Translations under genes and position numbers: made by a program
Shown: in pieces, positions 1 through 8,216 of the stretch
How positions within the stretch are numbered: the stretch's first letter is position 1
Layout: every line of letters begins with the position of its first letter
Assembly (NCBI GenBank): GCA_024711405.1
Contig: JANJSZ010000162.1
Location: forward strand, 1-33,017
DNA: 33,017 nucleotides
Direction: 5' to 3'
Source: Acidovorax sp.
Lineage (GTDB): Bacteria > Pseudomonadota > Gammaproteobacteria > Burkholderiales > Burkholderiaceae_C
The notes under the pieces: model-generated
The model's input: the letters and a program-made list of their open reading frames with translations, nothing else
Database searches by the model: none
What the model was told of the DNA's origin: nothing

Positions 1-306
1 TTTCCTGGTCTTGAGTTCGCTCTGCCTGACTTGCCACTCTGCAGGTGTGCGGACTTCGCAATCGGTCTTGTAGCGGGCGTTGCTGACCCGCCCCTGGTTG
101 GCTTGCAGCGACGCAAAGGCCGATGTGGTCACACCACGGCCCTGGCCGCCACCCGTGGCTCCGGCCAGAACGGTATTGCTCTTGAGCGCCACCACCACCG
201 GCGCTGCGCTCAGACCCGCACGAACCATCTGACGGCGGCTGATTCCGCGTGCCTCCTTGTCTGGTGCCGCACCAGACGGTGTCGATGTGCTTTCGGGTGT
301 TTTCAT
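1..306 (-). CDS. Exported protein with Tat-like signal, C-terminus cut by window edge
   Basis: The minus strand is open from an ATG at 306 to the window edge, giving 102 residues without a stop; the ORF track misses it because the stop lies outside. The protein begins MKTPESTSTPSGAAP and has a twin-arginine stretch (SRRQMVRAGLSAAPVVVAL) followed by a small-residue cleavage region (NTVLAGA) near residues 45-50, so it looks like a Tat-type exported protein. The rest (GGGQGRGVTTSAFASLQ...) matches no domain I recognise. A GGAGG lies five bases before the ATG, which fixes the start. It follows prsT in the same direction after 94 bp, where a possible sigma-54 promoter is listed separately. It could be a PrsR-regulated surface protein, but a PEP-CTERM tail cannot be checked because the C-terminus is missing. 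Confidence 0.72.
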   Translation of the reverse strand, partial: MKTPESTSTPSGAAPDKEARGISRRQMVRAGLSAAPVVVALKSNTVLAGATGGGQGRGVTTSAFASLQANQGRVSNARYKTDCEVRTPAEWQVRQSELKTRK

Positions 307-351
307 GGCTGCCTCCAAAGCAGTTCAGTTTTTCTCGTCGGCGATACCGTG

Positions 352-369
352 TTGCACCAAGCTTCCCAA
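352..369 (-). promoter_or_regulatory. Possible sigma-54 promoter before the left-edge gene
   Basis: On the minus strand the sequence TTGGGAAGCTTGGTGCAA has GG and GC at the 10-base spacing required for -24/-12 elements. It departs from the consensus TGGCAC-N5-TTGCA at three positions. It lies between the prsT stop and the ATG at 306 and would give a leader of about 35 nt. GG-N10-GC is common by chance in GC-rich DNA, so this is only a candidate. Confidence 0.28.
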
Positions 370-400
370 GCCGATCGCCCGTCCAGCGCGCAACGGCGAT

Positions 401-3178
401 TCACAATGTTTTCTTGAGGCGGTCCACCTCGGCCTGGGAAGAAAACTTGTCTCCTGCCGCACCGAGCTCGTCGAGCAATGCACGGGCGGCATCCTTGTTG
501 CCGGCCTTGATCTGGATTTTGGCCAGGTTCAACTTGAACTCCAACACTTGCGGCTGCAGCTGAACCACCTTCTTCTGCAACTCCACGGCGCGCTCATGCT
601 GGTTGGCGGCGGATAGCAGCATGGCCCAGGTATCCATGAACGCGGGTTGATTGGGTGCCAGGGCATTGGCACGCTCGACATCGGTCAGGGCACCGTCCCG
701 GCCGAGTTGGCCCTTGATCCAGGCCAGATTGTTCAAGGCGGCCGCGTTGTTGGGCTGAAGCGCCACCACACGCTCAAACTGGCGCAAGCTCTCTGGCAAC
801 TCATGGAGGGTGAGCGCCTGGTTCCCCAGGTAGAAGGGGAAGGCAGCATCCTTGGGTTGGGTGCGCAGCCACTCGGCCGCCCATCGGTCGGCTTCGGGTT
901 TCTTGCCGGCCGACAGCAGCACGTTATGCAGCCGCACCGCCAAATCCGGGCTGGCCACCTGCTTGAGCCCTGCGCGCAAAGCATCCGCGGCCTTGTCCCA
1001 GGCCTTGCCGGCTGCGTGGATCTCCCCTTCGAGCACGTAGCCTACCGCTTCCTTGGGTCTTTGCTTTTGCACCGTGCGGCTGATGGCCAAGGCATCGCCG
1101 GGCTTTTGCGCCGCCATCGCCAAACTGACCTGTCCTTGCTGTGCCTCCAGCGCGTTGGGCTCAATCTCCAGCGCCTTGCGCAGGTTCTGACTGGCCCCGG
1201 CACGGTCACCCGCCACCAGGTTGGCGCGGGCCATGCGCAGGTAGGGCAGGGGAGACTGCGGCTGCAGCGCGGCCATGCGGTTGAAGCTGGCCTGCGCCTG
1301 GTTGTGTTCGCCATTGGCTGACTGCGCGCGCCCCAGGGCATCGAGCAGCTGCACGTTGTCAGGCAGTGCGGCCACCGCTTGCTGCGCCACCGTCAGCGCA
1401 TCTTTCGGCTCGCTGTTGCGCAAGTGATGCTCTGCCAGAAGCAGGCGCGGCAGCGGACTGCTGGGTGTCGCATCCACCGCCTTGCGCAGGAGACTCGCCA
1501 GCTCCGACTTGTCCGCGCCATTGGCCGCACGCAGCTCCACCAGCGCCAGATGTGCCTGCACATTGCCCGGCTGCCGCTTGAGAGCGGCCTCCAGACGTGC
1601 GCGCGCATCGTCTGGCCGCTTGTCGGCGTTGTCAAGCGCTGCCAGCACACCCACCGCAGGAAAATAATTGGGGTCGATCTCAAGAACCCGCTCCATGGCC
1701 TTGCGTGCACCGGCGGCGTCACGTTGGAGCAACAAGGCGCGGCCACGCAAGAAGACGGGCAGCACGTCCGCTGGACGCTTTTTTTCCAGCGCATCAATGG
1801 CCTTGAGGGCCTGGTCCACCTTGCGCGCCTGCAGCAGGGCATTGATCAGGGCCATGTCTGCCACCACACCATCGTCAGATGCCGCAATGCTCTGCAATTC
1901 CCCCAGCGCGGCATCGCCCTGCCCCGATGCCAGGCGGCTGACAGCCAGGGATGTGCGCTTAACCGGGTCTTTCGGATCCAGACTGGACGCCCGGGCAAAG
2001 TAGCGCTGCGCGCGATCGACCTCGCCATGGAGCATGTACACCTGCCCCGCCAGGGCCACCATGCCGGGGTCGCGGTCGTTGCGATCGACATCGGCCGGCA
2101 GTGCCGACAATGCCTTGTCCAGCCGGCCCAGGCGCACGTAGGCCGTCACCAGGCCGCGCCGGGCCATGGGCAGCCCTGCCTCCAGCTGCAGGGCCTTGGC
2201 CAGCAAGGCCTCGGCCTGCACGTAGGCACCCAGGCGCAGCTCCGTCATGCCGGCCAGCTCAAGCGCCCGAAAATTGTCGGGTGTGAGGCTCACCAGCTTC
2301 TGCGCCTGTTCCTGTGCCGCCTTGAGATCATTTTTTGCGTAGGCCAGCATGGCTTGCAAATACAAGGTCTGCGGCTTTCCGGGCGCCGCCTGTGCCAGCC
2401 CCTTCAAGGCGTCAGCGGCAGCATCTGTCTTGCCTTGAAGCAACAGCAGCTGAACAACCGCGGCCTGTCCCTCGTTGTAGGAGGGATGGATCTGAAGCGC
2501 ATCCCGGTACGCAGCCATCGCCGCATCCATGTCGCGCTTGCCATACAGCAGCAAATCACCGCGCAGCTTGAGCGCCTCGCCGGCGGCAGCAGACTGCCGG
2601 GGAATCTTGTCCAGCCCCTGCAGCGCCGCATCCACATCGCCGCGCCGGGCGCTGGCGCGGGCCTGCTCAATGAGCGCTGGCGCGTGATCGGCCTTGGCCT
2701 GGAGCGCTTCGTCGAGGCTGGCGCGGGCCTTGTCCTCCTGGTCCTGGCGCTGCCACGCAATGGCCACGGTGGTCTTGAGACTTGCCTGCGCCTGGGCACT
2801 GGCCAGCTGCAGGCCGGCATAGTCGGTCGTGATCTTGCGGTACTGTCTGCCCAGCAACAGGGCTTCGGCCAGCTGCGGCACCACTTGGTCCGGGGACACC
2901 CCCAGATCCTGCGCCTTCCTGAACTCGGTTTCAGCGCCCGCCATATCCCCCGAAAGCTGCAAGGCCTGGCCCAGCAGGAGGCGTGCCTTGGCGGAGTCCG
3001 GGTGGTCCTTCAGCACATTCTTGAGCTGGATGATGGCCGCTGGCGCATCATTGCGCGCCAGGTAGTCCTGCGCCGACGCCATGAGCGCATCCGGATTGCC
3101 GCTACCGCAAGCCGAAACCAGCAAGGCCACAGCAAGCGTGGCGACGGGAACCATGGCGCGGAAAAGGGGAATCTTCAT
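401..3178 (-). CDS. prsT: PEP-CTERM system TPR-repeat lipoprotein PrsT
   Basis: This 925-residue protein starts with a lipoprotein signal (LAVALLVSAC, lipid-accepting Cys about residue 24). The remainder is built of tandem tetratricopeptide repeats, with recurrent motifs such as DALMASAQDYLARNDAPAA, YLRMARANLVAGDR and AALNNLAWIKGQLGR. Length and architecture match the TIGR02917 family (PEP-CTERM TPR lipoprotein), about 900 residues and found only with exosortase systems. It probably sits in the outer membrane facing the periplasm as a scaffold for export or sorting; that role is inferred. GGAG lies eight bases before the ATG. It begins 22 bp after the prsR stop and is the last gene of the sugar transferase-prsK-prsR-prsT run. 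Confidence 0.93.
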   Translation of the reverse strand: MKIPLFRAMVPVATLAVALLVSACGSGNPDALMASAQDYLARNDAPAAIIQLKNVLKDHPDSAKARLLLGQALQLSGDMAGAETEFRKAQDLGVSPDQVVPQLAEALLLGRQYRKITTDYAGLQLASAQAQASLKTTVAIAWQRQDQEDKARASLDEALQAKADHAPALIEQARASARRGDVDAALQGLDKIPRQSAAAGEALKLRGDLLLYGKRDMDAAMAAYRDALQIHPSYNEGQAAVVQLLLLQGKTDAAADALKGLAQAAPGKPQTLYLQAMLAYAKNDLKAAQEQAQKLVSLTPDNFRALELAGMTELRLGAYVQAEALLAKALQLEAGLPMARRGLVTAYVRLGRLDKALSALPADVDRNDRDPGMVALAGQVYMLHGEVDRAQRYFARASSLDPKDPVKRTSLAVSRLASGQGDAALGELQSIAASDDGVVADMALINALLQARKVDQALKAIDALEKKRPADVLPVFLRGRALLLQRDAAGARKAMERVLEIDPNYFPAVGVLAALDNADKRPDDARARLEAALKRQPGNVQAHLALVELRAANGADKSELASLLRKAVDATPSSPLPRLLLAEHHLRNSEPKDALTVAQQAVAALPDNVQLLDALGRAQSANGEHNQAQASFNRMAALQPQSPLPYLRMARANLVAGDRAGASQNLRKALEIEPNALEAQQGQVSLAMAAQKPGDALAISRTVQKQRPKEAVGYVLEGEIHAAGKAWDKAADALRAGLKQVASPDLAVRLHNVLLSAGKKPEADRWAAEWLRTQPKDAAFPFYLGNQALTLHELPESLRQFERVVALQPNNAAALNNLAWIKGQLGRDGALTDVERANALAPNQPAFMDTWAMLLSAANQHERAVELQKKVVQLQPQVLEFKLNLAKIQIKAGNKDAARALLDELGAAGDKFSSQAEVDRLKKTL

Positions 3179-3200
3179 GGATGTTCTCCAGAGAAATTTT

Positions 3201-4562
3201 TCAGGGCTTGAGGCCCAGCCGGTGCATCAGGTCGTACAGCGTGGGACGGCTGACACCGAGCAGGTCGGCCGCCTTGGCCACCGTTCCGTCCGCCCGGGCA
3301 AGCGCCGCGATCACCGCCCGCTGCTCGGCCGCCTCGCGCGTCACGCGCAGGTCCAGCGATCGATCCCCCTCCGCGCCATCGGTGCCGGCAAACCCGACAT
3401 CTTCGGCAGTGATCTGATTGCCATCGGCCATGATGGTGGCCCGCTTGATGCAATTTTCGAGCTCGCGGATGTTGCCCGGCCAGGGGTGCGCCTCGATGGC
3501 ACGCAGCGCATCATCGGCCAGCGCCAGGTTGCGACGGTGCTCCTGACCGAACCGGCGCACGAAGGCGTGTGCAAGCAATGCCGCATCTCCCACCCGCGCG
3601 CGCAGGGGTGGTATCTCCACCACGATCTCAGCCAGGCGGTAATAGAGGTCTTCTCGAAACCGCCCCTCTTTGACGCATTGCGTGAGGTTCTGGTGGGTTG
3701 CACACACCACGCGCACATCGACGGCAATTTCCTGGCGACCGCCCACGCGCTCGACCACACGCTCTTGCAGGAACCGCAGCAGCTTGGCTTGCAAGGCCAT
3801 GGGCATGTCCCCGATTTCATCGAGCATGAGCGTGCCTGCGTGCGCTGTCTCGATCTTGCCCGGCGTGGTCTTGGCAGCGCCTGTGAAAGCCCCTTTTTCG
3901 TAGCCGAAGAGTTCACTTTCCAGCAGGTTTTCAGGAATGGCGGCACAGTTGATGGCCACGAACTTGCCATTCCTGCGTTGGGACTGCTGGTGCAGGCCGC
4001 GCGCCAGCACCTCCTTGCCCGTGCCGCTTTCGCCCAGCAGCATGACAGAAGCATTGGTGTTGGCGACCTTTTCGATGGTGCGGCAAACGCGCAGCATCTG
4101 CGGGTCACGGGTCAACAGGCCCGCAAGCGCATCGGGTGTCTGCATCGCCTGCAACCGCCTGTTCTCGGCTTGCAATTGGTACAGCCTGAAGGCACGTTCC
4201 ACGCCCAGATGGAGGACTTCAGGCTCAAACGGTTTGGCCAGGAAATCGTAGGCCCCCATGGCAACGGCCTTGAGCGCGTTGGACTGGTCATTTTGTCCGG
4301 TCAGCACGATTACCTTGATGTCGGGATCCGCGCCAAGAATCTGCTCCAGCAGCTTGAACCCTTCGGTGACCGAGTCGGCATCAGGGGGAAGGCCCAGGTC
4401 CATGGTCACGACAGCTGGCGCGTGCCGGCGCAATTGCGCCATGGCGCTTTCGCGATCATGGGCGGTGACGGATTCGAAACCATCCAGCGACCATTTGATC
4501 TGCTTTTGCAACGCCAGGTCATCCTCCACAATCAGCAGAGGCTGCAACTTGTCCGGACTCAT
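3201..4562 (-). CDS. prsR: PrsR, sigma-54-dependent PEP-CTERM-box response regulator
   Basis: This 453-residue cytoplasmic transcription activator has an N-terminal receiver domain (about 8-120) with acidic pocket EDD at 13-15, phospho-acceptor Asp55 in MDLGLP and Lys110 in FLAKPF. A central AAA+ sigma-54 interaction domain follows, with Walker A GESGTGKE at 177-184, the sigma-54 contact loop GAFTGA at 224-229 and Walker B LMLDEIGD. A C-terminal Fis-type helix-turn-helix (VAKAADLLGVSRPTLYDLMHRLG) ends the protein. This is the architecture of TIGR02915, the regulator restricted to PEP-CTERM genomes. All key residues are present, so it should be functional. It overlaps prsK by 4 bp (ATGA) with a strong GGAGG just upstream. 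Likely targets are the sigma-54 candidates at 15333 and 8101. Confidence 0.96.
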   Translation of the reverse strand: MSPDKLQPLLIVEDDLALQKQIKWSLDGFESVTAHDRESAMAQLRRHAPAVVTMDLGLPPDADSVTEGFKLLEQILGADPDIKVIVLTGQNDQSNALKAVAMGAYDFLAKPFEPEVLHLGVERAFRLYQLQAENRRLQAMQTPDALAGLLTRDPQMLRVCRTIEKVANTNASVMLLGESGTGKEVLARGLHQQSQRRNGKFVAINCAAIPENLLESELFGYEKGAFTGAAKTTPGKIETAHAGTLMLDEIGDMPMALQAKLLRFLQERVVERVGGRQEIAVDVRVVCATHQNLTQCVKEGRFREDLYYRLAEIVVEIPPLRARVGDAALLAHAFVRRFGQEHRRNLALADDALRAIEAHPWPGNIRELENCIKRATIMADGNQITAEDVGFAGTDGAEGDRSLDLRVTREAAEQRAVIAALARADGTVAKAADLLGVSRPTLYDLMHRLGLKP

Positions 4563-6652
4563 GCCCCCTCCTGTGGATGTAAACCGAAATCACGACCGAT
4601 CTCAAACAAGGGAAGCAGCAGACGCACCACGGTTCCCTTGCCTACCTTGCTGTCCACGGAAACCTTGCCGCCGAGTTCCTGCACGTACTGGAAACTCTCG
4701 TAAGTTCCAATGCCCATGCCTGCCTCCTTGGTGGTTTGAAACGGCTTGAACAGACGCGTCTGGACAAACTCCTCGGACATTCCCTGACCCTCGTCTCCCA
4801 CCTCGACACGGGCATGGCTACCGAAACGATCCACTTTCACCCATACCCGGTCACCGGTATCCGTAGCGTCGAATGCGTTGTGCACCAAGTGCCCGATGAT
4901 GCGCTCCAACCGGTCAGCCTGTCCACGGGTAAAGATCTGTGGCGCGACCTCCAGCTGCACGGTGCGCCCGCGGCGTAAGGCATTGGCCGCCAACCGTTCA
5001 GCGATCTTGCACAAATCCACGCCCACGGTCGCATCGCCGGACGCGGTGTCTCCGCGCAATTGCAGCATCAGCTGGCGCATGCGGTCCAGCGAGTTTTCTA
5101 CCGTCATCAGCATGTCGGCCTGAAACTCCGGGTTGTTCTGCAGTCGCTTCGCGTTCTTGACCATGAGCGACAGCTGGGCAACGATATTTTTCAGATCGTG
5201 CACCACAAAGGCCGACATGCGATTGAACGCTTCAAATTTGCGCGACTCCAGCAGCGCCTCGGTGGCCTGTATTTGCGCAAGAAAGCTCGCAGCCTGGCGT
5301 CCGGCAGTTTTCAAAAGATCGGTGACCTCCCAATTGACGTCCACCAGCGTGCGCGGACTGGCCAGCAACACAAAGCCCAACAAATCGTTGCCTTGCCACA
5401 GCGGAACCAACAGCCAGGCCTGCGGGTACTCGGCCAGCCACTCGGGCAAACGCAAATCGCGGTAACGCCCGGGCGAAGCGCGGAACTCCTCCAGGTTGAC
5501 CACCCACCCGGTGGCGCGCATGAAGGTGGGGAGTTCTGCATTCTTGTCCAGGGTCTGGGTGGTGGAGGCCAGATTCCACCGGGCCGCCTGCCGGTACTGC
5601 TCGTCTTCCGGGCGCAGCAGCCACAACGCGCCTGCGGGACTCTCCAGCATATCGGCAAGGCCCCGCACCACGTTCTGGCCCGCCTCCTGGGGGTGCGCCT
5701 GGCTTGACAGCGTGGCGGTGAACTTCAGCCATTCGTCGCGGTAGTCAAAACGGTAGCGGAAAAAATGCTTGCCCAGAAAGACGCGCAACTTGGCGCGCAA
5801 AGAGCCCGAAAGCGCCAACGCAAACGCAAGCACCAGGCCCACAAAAACCAGCCCCAATTGCAAGGCGCCACCCCATTCACCACCAAAATAGCGCACGTAG
5901 TAACCAACACCCGCCATAAACAGCAGGTACAGCCCCACCAGCGCCAACGTCGCGGAGTGAAATACGACCTTGCGGGAGACGCGTATCTTGGCGATCCAGT
6001 TGCGGTGCCGCGTAGTGGCCAGCAGCAGAAACGGCACCATCAGCGCGTGCACGAACGGCCTCGCAGCAAAGGCATCAGGGTCCACCCCCTGAAAAAGCAC
6101 ACCTTGGGAAAACAGGTACAGGTCAAACAGGAAGATGCCCGCCAGTCCCAGGCAAACCGGTTTGGCGCTCCACAGCGAATCGTCAGGAAGATTGCGGAAC
6201 AATTGTTCCACCAGGACCAGTCCGCCAAGTGCCAGCAACACCATGAGAAACATCTGCCCCACCACCCCGGCCAGGACACTCATGATCACCATCAACGCGG
6301 GCACACCCAGCAAGCCCGCCGCCGCAAACCCGGGCAACCACCGATACCACGGGCTATCCACCACACCCGCATCGGGCTTGAAAAAAAGGGCCAGAAAGGC
6401 ACCCCAGCAGAGATAGCGCAGCAAGTCGGCCGACTGGGCCGCCAGCCACCACGCAGCGCTCACGGTCAGCGCCAGCCAGCTGAAACCACTCCAGATCACC
6501 GTCAGCAATGCAGCAGCAAGCATTGCCGCACCAATGCGATTGACCGGCACACGCAGATATTTCTGGCGGAGCAAGCGCAGTGCCAGCAAGGCGTAGGCCC
6601 CTGCCGATAAAGTCAAGCCCCAGTAAACCAGGGTAGCTTCACTGTTGTTCAT
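4559..6652 (-). CDS. prsK: PrsK, membrane sensor histidine kinase of the PEP-CTERM system
   Basis: The 697-residue protein has a hydrophobic N-terminal half (about 1-290) with roughly eight membrane helices, then a GAF-like region (about 320-460), a dimerisation/phospho-acceptor helix with His485 in FVVHDLKN, and a C-terminal HATPase domain with N-box Asn592 (HNAFDAT), DEGQGMSE and MGIGTYES motifs. This is the layout of TIGR02916 (PEP-CTERM histidine kinase). It should phosphorylate PrsR, encoded immediately downstream and overlapping by 4 bp. The stimulus is unknown; the multi-helix membrane part suggests it senses the envelope. It starts 23 bp after the sugar transferase stop, so sensor, regulator and the first glycan-synthesis step are probably co-transcribed. 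No strong ribosome binding site is visible before the ATG. Confidence 0.95.
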   Translation of the reverse strand: MNNSEATLVYWGLTLSAGAYALLALRLLRQKYLRVPVNRIGAAMLAAALLTVIWSGFSWLALTVSAAWWLAAQSADLLRYLCWGAFLALFFKPDAGVVDSPWYRWLPGFAAAGLLGVPALMVIMSVLAGVVGQMFLMVLLALGGLVLVEQLFRNLPDDSLWSAKPVCLGLAGIFLFDLYLFSQGVLFQGVDPDAFAARPFVHALMVPFLLLATTRHRNWIAKIRVSRKVVFHSATLALVGLYLLFMAGVGYYVRYFGGEWGGALQLGLVFVGLVLAFALALSGSLRAKLRVFLGKHFFRYRFDYRDEWLKFTATLSSQAHPQEAGQNVVRGLADMLESPAGALWLLRPEDEQYRQAARWNLASTTQTLDKNAELPTFMRATGWVVNLEEFRASPGRYRDLRLPEWLAEYPQAWLLVPLWQGNDLLGFVLLASPRTLVDVNWEVTDLLKTAGRQAASFLAQIQATEALLESRKFEAFNRMSAFVVHDLKNIVAQLSLMVKNAKRLQNNPEFQADMLMTVENSLDRMRQLMLQLRGDTASGDATVGVDLCKIAERLAANALRRGRTVQLEVAPQIFTRGQADRLERIIGHLVHNAFDATDTGDRVWVKVDRFGSHARVEVGDEGQGMSEEFVQTRLFKPFQTTKEAGMGIGTYESFQYVQELGGKVSVDSKVGKGTVVRLLLPLFEIGRDFGLHPQEGA

Positions 6653-6675
6653 GGCGATGCGAGGTGGGCCGATTT

Positions 6676-8070
6676 TTACTGCGCACCTTTGCCCGTCAGA
6701 ACCACACCCACCGTTTCGAACAGAATGACCAGATCAAGAAACCAGGAATGGTTTTTGACGTAGTAAAGGTCGTATTGCAACTTGTGCTGCGTATCCTTGA
6801 TCGATGCTCCATAGTGATAGCGAACCTGGGCCCATCCGGTTAATCCTGGTTTGATGCCATGCCGCAATGCGTAGTAAGGAATTTCGAGCGTGAGGCGGTC
6901 CACAAAATAGGGGCGTTCAGGCCGGGGCCCCACCAGGCTCATGTCGCCCTTGAGCACGCACAACAGCTGGGGGAGTTCATCGATGCGCAATTTTCGAATG
7001 ATTTTTCCAACGCGCGTGATCCGCGCATCTTGGGCACTGGCCCAGCGGGGCGTGCCGTCTTTTTCCGCATCGTTGCGCATGCTGCGGAACTTGATCACAT
7101 TGAAAATCCGGCCGTTGAGTCCGACGCGCTCCTGGCGATAGAGAACAGGCCCACCACTTTCGAGATAAATCAAGAGCGCCGTGACAAGCATCACGGGAGA
7201 GGAGAGTGACAGCAACACCATCGCCCCCACCATGTCAAACAGCCATTTGACAATCGAGCGCACCCATCCCTGCTTGAACCCGTCGCCAAAAATCAGCCAT
7301 CCTGCAGACACTGCATCCAGATGGATCTGCCCCAGGAACTGCTCGAAATGGGTGGCGATGTCGATGACCTGAATACCATTGAGCTTGCAGTCGAGCAATT
7401 CACGCATCGGCATACTCCCGCCGCGGCGCTCATTCAGGGCCACCACAATTTCATCCACATGGTGATTTTTCACCACATCGGTCAGTGTTTTCCCGGAAGA
7501 AAGAATGTTGCGCTCGGAAACGCTGGGTTCTTTTTCCTGGGGCCCGGAAAAATAACCGACCAATTCGATCCCCGGATCATTGGCCTGTAACGATTGACCC
7601 ACGATGCACGCACGTGGCCCCGTGCCAAACACCAGGACACGCTGGTGCGTGTACGACACAGGCAATATTTCGCCCCCGAATAATCGAATGATCAGCAGCC
7701 CGCTGACGATCAACAGCAGTGCCACCAATGCCTGTTCATTCTGGTAAGGGGACTGCAGCGGCAAGAGGAACAAGATCCCGCTGGCAATCGCCATCGAGAA
7801 CAGAAAGGAAAGCACAGCCCGCGCCCGGACCTGACCCACGGTCAGTTTGCTGGGGCGCTCATACAGGCCAAGAGCGAAATTCACGGTGAGAATACCGACG
7901 GCCATCAACCCCCCCCGTATGACTCCCGAGGCGATCGCAGCAACATTGAACATGCCCATCCCTGCCTGCATCGTCAACGAGACAATCAACGTGCCGACGA
8001 TCAGCACCGAATACAGCAGGACCTGCAACATGGTGCGCCGGTGAAAATAATGGCTGAAAATTTTGATCAT
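6676..8070 (-). CDS. Initiating sugar transferase, PEP-CTERM/XrtA-associated (EpsB-like)
   Basis: I place the start at the ATG at 8070 (MIKIFSHYFHRR), not the track's TTG at 8220, because the family begins here and the 50 extra residues look non-coding. The 464-residue protein has four or five N-terminal membrane helices, a CoA-binding-like middle domain (RVLVFGTGPRA) and a C-terminal bacterial sugar transferase domain with KFRSM, LRKLRIDELPQL and GDMSLVGPRPERP motifs. It fits TIGR03013/TIGR03025. It should transfer a sugar-1-phosphate onto undecaprenyl phosphate at the inner membrane to start the repeat unit. It heads the run into prsK-prsR-prsT. A possible sigma-54 promoter lies about 30 bp upstream, so PrsR may regulate its own operon. 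Confidence 0.94.
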   Translation of the reverse strand: MIKIFSHYFHRRTMLQVLLYSVLIVGTLIVSLTMQAGMGMFNVAAIASGVIRGGLMAVGILTVNFALGLYERPSKLTVGQVRARAVLSFLFSMAIASGILFLLPLQSPYQNEQALVALLLIVSGLLIIRLFGGEILPVSYTHQRVLVFGTGPRACIVGQSLQANDPGIELVGYFSGPQEKEPSVSERNILSSGKTLTDVVKNHHVDEIVVALNERRGGSMPMRELLDCKLNGIQVIDIATHFEQFLGQIHLDAVSAGWLIFGDGFKQGWVRSIVKWLFDMVGAMVLLSLSSPVMLVTALLIYLESGGPVLYRQERVGLNGRIFNVIKFRSMRNDAEKDGTPRWASAQDARITRVGKIIRKLRIDELPQLLCVLKGDMSLVGPRPERPYFVDRLTLEIPYYALRHGIKPGLTGWAQVRYHYGASIKDTQHKLQYDLYYVKNHSWFLDLVILFETVGVVLTGKGAQ

Positions 8071-8100
8071 TGCCACGCCCTGCCAAATCCGATTGCCGGA

Positions 8101-8117
8101 TGCCAAAACACGTGCCA
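8101..8117 (-). promoter_or_regulatory. Candidate sigma-54 promoter of the sugar transferase-prs operon
   Basis: The minus strand reads TGGCACGTGTTTTGGCA. TGGCACG is a perfect -24 element and TTG of the -12 element is correctly spaced, but the usual C of TTGC is G here. The predicted start point would leave about 20 nt before the ATG at 8070. The site lies in the 146-bp gap after the upstream ligase gene. The mismatch at a conserved position lowers confidence. Confidence 0.42.
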
Positions 8118-8216
8118 GTAAATCGCCCTCGTTCGGCAATTCATGAAACAAGGCGTTTGCGCTGCATCCCAATGCTCGACATGTCAAAAGTTGCTTGACA
8201 ACCCAATGAATCCGAG

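Noticed and set aside
1379-3211. 610-aa plus-strand ORF opposite prsT, and similar long ORFs at 3081-4703 and 11355-13307
   Set aside because: They are antisense shadows of high-GC genes; their translations are His/Gln/Arg-rich without any domain, while the opposite strand encodes complete known families.
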